Of a stretch of DNA of 12,087 nucleotides, positions 6,397 through 12,087 are shown piece by piece (positions within the stretch are counted from its first letter, which is position 1; each line of letters begins with the position of its first letter). Both the position numbers and the translations under genes were made by a program. The notes beneath the pieces were generated by a model. The model searched no databases. It was not told the origin of the DNA and was given only the letters and a program-made list of their open reading frames with translations. Source of the DNA: Anaerolineae bacterium. GTDB lineage: Bacteria > Chloroflexota > Anaerolineae > JAFGEY01. The DNA lies in assembly GCA_016931365.1 (NCBI GenBank), contig JAFGEY010000328.1:1-12087 (forward strand), written 5' to 3'.

Positions 6397-7393
6397 TGTG
6401 CAGTGACCTATTCAGGGCTTCGATGTCCTCCAGCAGCCGCTTGAGCCGCTTGAGCTTTTGCAGCGACGGGTAATCGCGCCCAACCATCGCCGTGTACTGG
6501 CGGAACCAGAGCTGGAAATCATCATAGCGCCCCCAGCGAACGATGGCCTTGTCGCGGCGGAACTGCCACGGCTTGAGGCCGGCAAAATGGGTGCCAAACA
6601 ACACCGACAGCGCCGGATAACCGTTAAAAGCCGCAAAGCGCAGGTCAACGTTGGTCCAGCGGCCCGACCAGCGCAGGGTGAGATACTGCATATCGGGCCA
6701 GCAGTACAGGTCGCCGACCCGCTCCTGTATTTCCGGACGCTCCAGATCGGCCTGGATGGCAAGCAGTTCGGCCATCGACGGCTCAAAAATGAACAATGCG
6801 CCGTGAATGCCCAGGTTGGCCGGGTCGTCTCGAATGCGGTCGGTGATCTCGCGCGGGATGCGCTGCCCGTGCGGGCAGATGTCGCCGTAAATCCGGTGCC
6901 AGTTCCAGGTGCCGCTCTGCTCGACGTCAGGAGAGACGTGGTAGCTGCCGTCGGGGTTGACCTCGATGAAATGGTACTTGTCCTCGTTGATGATCCCGGC
7001 CGGCGCGTCGAGCCGGAAGAGGTGATCGTAGTGACGGAGGGGCAGCACATCGGCGTCGAGGACGACCACCTTTTGGTAGCGAAAGCCCCGGTCGCCGTCG
7101 GCGCCAAAGCGCAGCGCGTTGAGCCGGGTAAACCAAAAAGGGCGATCCTGTCGTTCCTGGCGGCGCTTGTGGGGGACAAAGATTTCGGGGACCTCGACCA
7201 CGTGATCGAACAGCAGCGCCAACGCTTCCCGCGCGCCGGGGGTGATCTCATCCGTGACCAGGCAGATCAGGTCGGCCCGGGTGCGCTGCTGGCGCAGCGC
7301 GTAGGCCAGCAGCAGCGCGCCGGGCAGATAGCCGTCGTTGAGCATCAAAAAGGTGACAAAGGCAAAGCGGGCGCGGCCATCTGGATCGGTCAT
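6380..7393 (-). CDS. Glycogenin-like glycosyltransferase, GT8
   Basis: 337 residues from the ATG at 7393. GT8 enzymes use nucleotide sugars and a divalent metal to form retaining glycosidic bonds. Family marks are FAFVTFLMLNDGYLPGALLL (10-29), the metal-binding DAD in VVVLDADVLPL (109-119), WFTRLNALRF (87-96), GIHGALFIFEP (195-205), WPDMQYLT (232-239) and THFAGLKPW (268-276), the His/Lys motif that contacts the nucleotide diphosphate. The acceptor cannot be told; a self-glucosylating role as in eukaryotic glycogenin is not implied. The open frame extends to a TTG at 7465, but the residues added there do not resemble the family; neither start has a clear Shine-Dalgarno, so the N-terminus is uncertain. 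The stop overlaps the methyltransferase start by 17 bases. A promoter candidate lies about 190 bases upstream. Confidence 0.85.
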   Translation of the reverse strand: MTDPDGRARFAFVTFLMLNDGYLPGALLLAYALRQQRTRADLICLVTDEITPGAREALALLFDHVVEVPEIFVPHKRRQERQDRPFWFTRLNALRFGADGDRGFRYQKVVVLDADVLPLRHYDHLFRLDAPAGIINEDKYHFIEVNPDGSYHVSPDVEQSGTWNWHRIYGDICPHGQRIPREITDRIRDDPANLGIHGALFIFEPSMAELLAIQADLERPEIQERVGDLYCWPDMQYLTLRWSGRWTNVDLRFAAFNGYPALSVLFGTHFAGLKPWQFRRDKAIVRWGRYDDFQLWFRQYTAMVGRDYPSLQKLKRLKRLLEDIEALNRSLHNDGLV

Positions 7394-7576
7394 CTGTTCG
7401 GGTGCAGAATACAGTTCAGCAGACAATACAAGTTCCCCGTATATTCGAATACTCGTACTCGGCAAACCAAATCATCGTAGCAACTACTACACTTGGGTGA
7501 AAGTGCATTACTCTAGATCAGTACAAGGCTGCTGCTAGACCAGGCCTTGAATGGAAAATCACATACTTGCTTATCA

Positions 7577-7614
7577 ATTATACACCATTGTAGCTGAACT
7601 AACGGATCTGTCCA
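7577..7614 (-). promoter_or_regulatory. Promoter candidate for the GT8-methyltransferase operon
   Basis: On the minus strand TGGACA (7609-7614), 16 bases, TACAAT (7587-7592) is a good sigma-70-type pair. A perfect TATAAT (7577-7582) lies ten bases further with no matching -35. Both sit in an AT-rich gap in an otherwise GC-rich window, upstream of the GT8 gene and downstream of the GH38 stop. Confidence 0.5.
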
Positions 7615-7663
7615 ATTTTAGGGGTTCACTACAGTCCTCCGTCGGCACGTTTCGTTTTCCCAC

Positions 7664-10552
7664 TTATCCATCCCCGAATCCCGGCACTGTCCCCGGCGCG
7701 ATGTCCTCGCGGTGGGTCTCGCCCTCGTAAATCGCAAAGGCCGGGATGGCCAGCCGCAGGCGGAAGGTCATGACCTCGTGCGGCCGGAAGCGGATACTCA
7801 CCCGATCCTCGTCCCACTCAAAGGCCTCGCTCGCGATGGGTTCTTCAAGGTGGTTGGTCTCTTCGAACATCATCAACGGGGCGGCAAAACGGACGCGCGC
7901 CTCGGCGGCTTGCCCGGCGGTCTCGTACAGGCGGATCACCACCGGCGATCCCGGCCCCCAGTCCTCCTGCTCTAATTTGAACGCGCTGAGCACCACGTTC
8001 TCCGGCTCAACCTCTAAAAAGCCGAACGCCGGGGGCATGGCGTGGTTGATGCCAGGGGCGATCCACGGCGCGATCACCCCGGCCCGGCGCATCGCCTGGC
8101 GGGCGATCAGCGGCATGTTGAAGGCCCAGCCCCGGCGCACCGTGCCCGCCGCCTGCCAGGGGCCGCGATGCCCGTAGAGCGCCCAGTGCAGGTCGTGCTC
8201 GCCGATGTCGGCTTCCGGGGCCATGTCGGGAAAGCCGCGCAGCAGGGTCATGCGCAGGCGGGTTCCGAGCACGTCAAAGGCGTAGCGGCAGTCGTTGAGC
8301 AGGCTCACGCCGTACCCGTCGTTCGACAGGTCGATCCAGCGCTGGGCGGGCACCTCGGCCCCATCCGCCGGGCGAACGATTGAGCCAAGCGGCGCTTCAA
8401 AGGTCGCTGTGCCGCCCTCGACGGCGACCGGGAAAGCCACCTTGAGGCAGCGGTCGCGCTCGTACCAGTGCGCGTGCAGCCGGCAGTCGACGCAGGGCTG
8501 CCTGGCCCGGAGGGCGATTTCCTGGACGAAATAGGAATCCTGGTGGCGATAGGCAACGCGCACGGCGGCCTGCACCGGGCCGCGCCGCACGATCGCGACC
8601 GATTCGGGCGCGTCGAGGTCATCGACCCGGTCGGTGAGGGCGATGATCCAGGCGGTGCCCTCGTGCGGGATTTCGTCGATGACCTGGAGCACGTTGCCCG
8701 GCCCCCCCAGCGCCTCGCGCCCGGCCGCCTTGTCCCACACGCTGGCAATCTGGCCCGTTGTGGTGCTGATCGTCACCCGCAAGTCCTCATTTTCCAGCAC
8801 GATCGTCCCTTGCTCTTCGCGCGCGGTCGCACCACTGGTCATACCTGGAATGTCAGAAAAACTGACTGTGCGCGTCTGTTCGGCGATGGCCCGTGCGATC
8901 GCCTGTCGAATCCACCACGCGGCATACTCGTCAAATGAGCGATCTCGGGCATCGTCAAACTTTTTCATGGCTTCCAGCAGGCCGACCTTGCCCGCCTGGA
9001 CGAGATCGGCAAAATCAAAGCCGCGCTCGATGAATTGTCTGGCGATGTCGACGATCAGTTTCCGGTTTTCCCGGGCCAACGCCTGAAGCGACGGCGCGAG
9101 GTTGTCAAATTGGATGTCCAGATCGGGGTCGATTTCGTCCTGCGTTGCGAATATCGCCTGCTCGATCACGGACAGGTCCAGCTCTGGGCTTGAGGGTGGC
9201 TGCGTTCGAAAGACGCGGTAGCCCAGTGCGGGCACGTCCTGGGCCAAGAAAAGCAGATCGGCGTACCAGTAAGGCCCCTTTTGCCGCAGGTCGATCGTTT
9301 GCGTGGGCATCGCTTGCCCGTCGGTGTCGCAGATGGTGAGCTGATCCGGCAGCGCGTTCAGGCGCAACGTCACCTGCACCGGCTCGCTGCGCGTCCAGGC
9401 CAACGGGTTATAGACCACCAGCGGCGCGCCATCGCCGCGCGTGTCGAGCCGGGCGGCGATCTCGGCCAGCGAGGCGTCCAGCGTCTCGGCCATCACCTGC
9501 TCGACGCGGGCGTAATCGCGCTCGTTGTCGAGGTACACCCCGGCGCACGAGGTGCCGGGCAGCTCGTCGTGGAACTGGTGGTGCAACACGGCCCGCCAGG
9601 CGTCCTGCAGATCGACGCGCGGGTAGGAGGGCTTGCGCTGCAAAAACATGGCCAGGGTGGCAAAGCGTTCGACGGTCAGCAACAGCCCTTCCATCTGCCG
9701 GTTGCGCTGCTTGGCCCGCCCCACCGACGAGCACGAGCCGGTAGAGCCGCCGCCCAGCTCGCCGCGATAGACGGGCAGGTCGGGTTTGGCGGCCAGCACC
9801 CGGTCGAAAAAGGTCTGCGGCGTGGTATGGACAAAGCAGGGCGCGCCCGGCTCCCGCCGCAGCGCATCCAGGGCCTCGAAATCACCCTCGCGCGGCCCGC
9901 CGCCGTGATCGCCACGACCGTACAAAAAGAGCATCGCCCGGTCGCCGGTAAGCTCCCGCCACATACCCAGCACGTCGAACACGCGCGGGCCGAGGTCGGC
10001 GCTGTAGCCGTAGGCGGGGCTGTAGGCGAGCACGCGCGAGCCGTCGGGGCCTTCCCACCAAAAGTAAGGCCCGACCTTGTCGGGCACGCCGCGCCCGTAG
10101 AGCAGGCGATCGATGCCACAGCCCTTGAGCAGGGTCGGCAGGGTGTGCACGTGCCCCGAAAAAGCGTCCGGCGCCCAGGCCAGGGCAATCGCGCAGCCCA
10201 ATTCCTCGCGCGCATAGCGGCTGCCGAGCAGGTGCTGGCGGATAATCGACTCGCCGCCGGGCATCGTCTGATCGTACTCGCACCAGCCGTCGGCGACGAT
10301 CCAGCGCCCTTCGGCGATCCGTGCTTTGATTTCGGCAAACATCTCTGGATAGTGCTGTTTCATCGCTTCATAAAGCGCAAGCTGGCTCTGCACAAAAGTG
10401 AATTCGGGCACCGCGTCCATCATGCGCAGCACGCCGCGAAAGGTGTCGCGGGCGATGCGATGGACGGTCTCGTTCCACCGCCAGCGGTAGCCCAGGTCAA
10501 TGTGGGCGTGGCCGACGAGATAGACGGTGAAATTGGAAAAATCCTCGCTCAT
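7664..10552 (-). CDS. GH38 alpha-mannosidase with a nested sigma-70 region 2 domain
   Basis: 962 residues. GH38 enzymes are zinc-dependent retaining alpha-mannosidases. The N-terminal catalytic domain is intact: HAHIDLGYRW (15-24; zinc ligands H17, D19), AWAPDAFSGH (125-134; nucleophile D129), WWEGPDGSRVLAY (165-177) and HHQFHDELPGTS (324-335; ligand H328). The middle domain ends at PALGYRVFRT (441-450), and the C-terminal beta domain resumes at TIVLENEDLRVTI (583-595) and VWDKAAGREAL (605-615). Between them lies a segment that ordinary GH38 proteins do not have: a sigma-70 region 2 domain (about 492-565) with acidic and Gly/Thr linkers. Without it the protein would be about 830 residues, a normal length. 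Start at 10552 has GAGGAG seven bases upstream. No signal peptide, so cytoplasmic. Spaced 192 bases from the SelA-like gene by a repeat, so perhaps transcribed separately. Confidence 0.9.
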   Translation of the reverse strand: MSEDFSNFTVYLVGHAHIDLGYRWRWNETVHRIARDTFRGVLRMMDAVPEFTFVQSQLALYEAMKQHYPEMFAEIKARIAEGRWIVADGWCEYDQTMPGGESIIRQHLLGSRYAREELGCAIALAWAPDAFSGHVHTLPTLLKGCGIDRLLYGRGVPDKVGPYFWWEGPDGSRVLAYSPAYGYSADLGPRVFDVLGMWRELTGDRAMLFLYGRGDHGGGPREGDFEALDALRREPGAPCFVHTTPQTFFDRVLAAKPDLPVYRGELGGGSTGSCSSVGRAKQRNRQMEGLLLTVERFATLAMFLQRKPSYPRVDLQDAWRAVLHHQFHDELPGTSCAGVYLDNERDYARVEQVMAETLDASLAEIAARLDTRGDGAPLVVYNPLAWTRSEPVQVTLRLNALPDQLTICDTDGQAMPTQTIDLRQKGPYWYADLLFLAQDVPALGYRVFRTQPPSSPELDLSVIEQAIFATQDEIDPDLDIQFDNLAPSLQALARENRKLIVDIARQFIERGFDFADLVQAGKVGLLEAMKKFDDARDRSFDEYAAWWIRQAIARAIAEQTRTVSFSDIPGMTSGATAREEQGTIVLENEDLRVTISTTTGQIASVWDKAAGREALGGPGNVLQVIDEIPHEGTAWIIALTDRVDDLDAPESVAIVRRGPVQAAVRVAYRHQDSYFVQEIALRARQPCVDCRLHAHWYERDRCLKVAFPVAVEGGTATFEAPLGSIVRPADGAEVPAQRWIDLSNDGYGVSLLNDCRYAFDVLGTRLRMTLLRGFPDMAPEADIGEHDLHWALYGHRGPWQAAGTVRRGWAFNMPLIARQAMRRAGVIAPWIAPGINHAMPPAFGFLEVEPENVVLSAFKLEQEDWGPGSPVVIRLYETAGQAAEARVRFAAPLMMFEETNHLEEPIASEAFEWDEDRVSIRFRPHEVMTFRLRLAIPAFAIYEGETHREDIAPGTVPGFGDG
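8792..9193 (-). other. In-frame sigma-70 region 2 insert within the GH38 gene
   Basis: Residues about 454-587 of the GH38 protein. The core reads like primary sigma region 2: NRKLIVDIARQFIERG (496-511, region 2.1), DLVQAGKVGLLEAMKKFD (516-533, region 2.2), RSFDEYAAWWIRQAI (538-552, region 2.3) and ARAIAEQTRTVS (553-564, region 2.4). Residues 516-529 satisfy every position of the sigma-70 family signature PS00715 (bases 8966-9007). Regions 1.1, 3 and 4 are absent. By hand count bases 8821-9180 are about 58% GC, against 70-75% or more in most sampled 60-base lines of the same gene, though the line next to the right junction (8761-8820) is also about 57%. I found no target-site duplication. The border positions are approximate. 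Confidence 0.9.
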
Positions 10553-10584
10553 GATCTGCTCCTCGAGTCGGTGTTGTTCACTTT

Positions 10585-10700
10585 AACTGCTCGGCCTGCC
10601 CCGTATTTCGACAGGATGAACAAGATTTGCAGGATAAGACTTTGGTAAGCATCCTGTTCATCCTGTAAATTCTGTCAAAAGGCACTCAGGCCGAGCAATT
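10585..10700. repeat. ACAGGAT-type repeat (copy D, 10610-10677) framed by an outer 14-nt inverted repeat
   Basis: Inner arms: plus-strand ACAGGATGA, ACAAGATTT, GCAGGATAA from 10611, and minus-strand ACAGAATTT, ACAGGATGA, ACAGGATGC from 10676. Outside them, AACTGCTCGGCCTG (10585-10598) and CAGGCCGAGCAATT (10687-10700) are inverted copies with one mismatch. The other copies have no such frame. The whole fills the gap between the SelA-like stop and the GH38 start. Confidence 0.75.
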
Positions 10701-10744
10701 ACGTTCATTTGACCTTCCTGCAAGCTCGAAAACTTTCGGGAAGG

Positions 10745-11854
10745 TCAGCCAATGATCTCCCCAATCCGCCGCACGACGATCGCTTCCTCGCCCGGCTTGA
10801 GCGTCTGCGGGTTGACATAGACGCCGTGCTGGCCGGACGGGGCCAGGGCGATGCGCGGCCGGCCGTCGAGCAGGAGGTCGAGCAGGTCGTCGCGGCTGAG
10901 ACCGAGCGCCTGCGTGTCGAAGACAAGTTCGGCGCGCGGCATTGGCTGGCCGGCCTCGCTGGGAAAGTCGCGCCGCGCCGTGACGTGTGGGCGATCGGCA
11001 AAGGCGTCGATCACGGCTTGCACCTGCGCTTCGTATTGCTGCATCAATTGGTCTTGATCGAGGTTGAGATACCGGCGCACGGCAGCCATCAACCCGACCA
11101 ATTCTTCCTTGCCCACTTTCATCGGCCGGCCGATAAAGGCGCGCGGGCAGGCGTTGAATGCGCAGGCGTCAATCAGCGCTTGCCGCCCGACGACCAATCC
11201 GCTGCTTTGCGGGCCACACAGCCCCTTGCCTCCGCTGAACAGGGCCAGGTCGGCGCCCAGGTGGGTGAACCGCCACAGGTTTTCGACCGGCGGGATTTGC
11301 GCCGCCACGTCGACGATGAGGGGCACGCCGTGCCGCCGGGCGATCTCGATCCCTTGCTCCAGCGGCACCTGACCGCCCATGCGGGTGACATTGTAAAAGT
11401 AAAAAATGGCCGCCGTCCGCTCGGTGATCGCCTCTTCCAGTTCGTCAACCGTCGCGCCCTGCTCCGTGCCGATCTCGATCAGCTTGCCGCCGGCCTGGCG
11501 GACGGCAAAGTCATAGCCGACCCGCCCGCTGCGGTGGAGGATAACCTCGTTCTTGAGTCCGTCGGTGTAGGGCAGCCGGGCGCGCTTGTCGGGATCGAGG
11601 CCGGTGATGCACGCTGCGGTGCTGAGGGCCAGCCCGGCTGCCGCCCCGCAGGTGACATAGGCGGCCTCGTTGTGCGTCCACTCGGCAATTTTGCGCCCGA
11701 CCTTGACCTGCAACTCGTCCATGTCGACAAAGTACTGTGCGGCTTCGGCCATCGCCGTCAGCACTTCGGGCGGCATCAGCGAGCCGCCCAAGCGGGTGAG
11801 CGTCGCGTAACCGTTGATGATGGGCGTTATACCCAAATCGTCATAGATACTCAT
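10745..11854 (-). CDS. SelA-like PLP-dependent enzyme (D-glucosaminate-6-phosphate ammonia-lyase/DgaE-type)
   Basis: 369 residues from the ATG at 11854, which has AAGGA seven bases upstream; the open frame to 11941 only adds repeat sequence. Fold type I PLP enzyme of the SelA-related family, whose best-known member removes ammonia from D-glucosaminate 6-phosphate. Seen: GYATLTRLGGSLMPPEVL (15-32), the phosphate-binding TCGAAAGLAL (68-77), HRSGRVGYD (107-115), PLIVDVAAQ (178-186) with D182 for the pyridine nitrogen, and ALFSGGKGLCGPQSSG (204-219) with K210 as probable PLP lysine. It does not act as a tRNA(Sec) selenium transferase in all likelihood, since the SelA N-terminal domain is missing. 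It directly follows an amidohydrolase of the EF_0837 type, the usual partner of this family, 124 bases away across an inverted repeat. Substrate unproven. Confidence 0.85.
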   Translation of the reverse strand: MSIYDDLGITPIINGYATLTRLGGSLMPPEVLTAMAEAAQYFVDMDELQVKVGRKIAEWTHNEAAYVTCGAAAGLALSTAACITGLDPDKRARLPYTDGLKNEVILHRSGRVGYDFAVRQAGGKLIEIGTEQGATVDELEEAITERTAAIFYFYNVTRMGGQVPLEQGIEIARRHGVPLIVDVAAQIPPVENLWRFTHLGADLALFSGGKGLCGPQSSGLVVGRQALIDACAFNACPRAFIGRPMKVGKEELVGLMAAVRRYLNLDQDQLMQQYEAQVQAVIDAFADRPHVTARRDFPSEAGQPMPRAELVFDTQALGLSRDDLLDLLLDGRPRIALAPSGQHGVYVNPQTLKPGEEAIVVRRIGEIIG

Positions 11855-11861
11855 TGTGCTG

Positions 11862-11866
11862 TCCTT
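11862..11866 (-). promoter_or_regulatory. Shine-Dalgarno deciding the SelA-like start
   Basis: AAGGA on the minus strand seven bases before the ATG at 11854. It rejects the longer frame from 11941, whose extra 29 codons lie in the 18-nt inverted repeat region. Confidence 0.7.
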
Positions 11867-11870
11867 GTGA

Positions 11871-11973
11871 GTAGGGGCGAGGCATCCCGGGACGGAATCT
11901 GTTCGACCGGCCTCATTCTTTTGGACGAGCATCCCGGTCAACGAGCTATTGCCGAGGGATGCCTCGCCCCTAC
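11871..11973. repeat. Perfect 18-nt inverted repeat (GTAGGGGCGAGGCATCCC)
   Basis: GTAGGGGCGAGGCATCCC at 11871-11888 is exactly inverted at 11956-11973, separated by 67 bases. It occupies nearly all of the gap between the amidohydrolase stop and the SelA-like Shine-Dalgarno. No T-run follows on the minus strand, so it does not look like a simple terminator; a REP-like or mRNA-stabilising role in a shared transcript is possible. Confidence 0.8.
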
Positions 11974-11978
11974 CGGAT

Positions 11979-12087
11979 TTATTTTTGCAGCGACGGAATC
12001 TCCCAATAGGGCGCGGGGGCGTGCTCCCACTCGGGCATGTTCAGCCCGCCAGGATCGTAGACGATCTGCCCGGCGCGCAGGGTCAGC
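11979..12087 (-). CDS. Amidohydrolase/deacetylase, EF_0837-type (C-terminal end only)
   Basis: Only the last 35 codons and the TAA stop (11979-11981) are inside the window; reading begins at base 12086. The visible protein, LTLRAGQIVYDPGGLNMPEW then EHAPAPYWEIPSLQK, is the closing beta-strand and tail typical of amidohydrolases of the EF_0837/AHA_3915 family, where a G-x-V-Y-D-P/N-x-G-L motif ends the small beta domain. The catalytic metal site is outside the window. The call is strengthened by the next gene, a SelA-like PLP enzyme, which is the regular neighbour of this family. Known relatives hydrolyse acyl esters or amides; substrate here unknown. Confidence 0.7.
   Translation of the reverse strand, partial: LTLRAGQIVYDPGGLNMPEWEHAPAPYWEIPSLQK

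Noticed and set aside
8792..9193. Sigma-like segment as an independent gene overlapping the mannosidase
   Set aside because: It is in the same frame as GH38 on both sides, with no stop before it and no internal start with a Shine-Dalgarno that I could see.
8780..9200. Target-site duplication around the sigma insert
   Set aside because: I compared the two borders by eye and found no convincing direct repeat; the border positions are not known well enough to exclude a short one.
9281..10648. 455-codon plus-strand open frame opposite the GH38 gene
   Set aside because: Antisense shadow of the GH38 N-terminal domain; it runs into the repeat at 10610-10677 and shows no domain.
11855..11941. 29-codon extension of the SelA-like protein
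   Set aside because: It covers the inverted repeat and the Shine-Dalgarno; the family protein begins at the SIYDDLGITPIING segment.

Overview
The window reads as 12 kb of a GC-rich bacterial chromosome, most likely from a Chloroflexota (Anaerolineae-like) metagenome. That placement is an inference from gene style: a WD40 lipoprotein with a Pro/Thr-rich linker, several cytoplasmic glycosidases, and intergenic ACAGGAT-type repeats. No rRNA, tRNA, CRISPR array or insertion sequence is visible. All nine genes lie on the minus strand, so transcription runs from high to low coordinates.

Layout in transcription order: (1) the last 35 codons of an amidohydrolase (11979-12087) and a SelA-like PLP enzyme (10745-11854), a pair known from EF_0837/DgaE-type loci; (2) a GH38 alpha-mannosidase (7664-10552); (3) an AT-richer gap with a promoter candidate, then a glycogenin-like GT8 glycosyltransferase (6380-7393) overlapping an RlmI-like methyltransferase (5494-6396); (4) a repeat-filled gap with a probable terminator; (5) a WD40 lipoprotein (3129-5123) whose last blades are cut off by a frameshift; (6) a carbohydrate operon: a GH172/DUF2961 hydrolase (1723-2928), a neutral-ceramidase-fold hydrolase overlapping it by 4 bases (404-1726), and the N-terminus of a GH51 arabinofuranosidase (1-243).

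The main discovery is inside the GH38 gene. The linker between its middle domain and its C-terminal beta domain carries an in-frame insert of about 130 residues, nearly all of it accounted for by a sigma-70 region 2 domain. This insert matches the classical sigma-70 signature at every position and keeps the aromatic residues used for promoter melting. Regions 3 and 4 are missing. The GH38 metal and nucleophile residues all lie upstream of the insert and are intact. The insert's DNA is about 58% GC, against about 70-75% in most sampled flanking lines. I know of no described glycosidase with a nested sigma region 2 domain.

Together, GH172, GH51 and GH38 point to breakdown of furanose- and mannose-containing glycans or glycolipids, mostly in the cytoplasm, since none of these proteins has a visible signal peptide. 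Four copies of a 9-nt-unit tandem repeat, three of them as inverted pairs, and two other inverted-repeat families fill most gaps. They create false N-terminal extensions of two genes, which I removed using Shine-Dalgarno positions.
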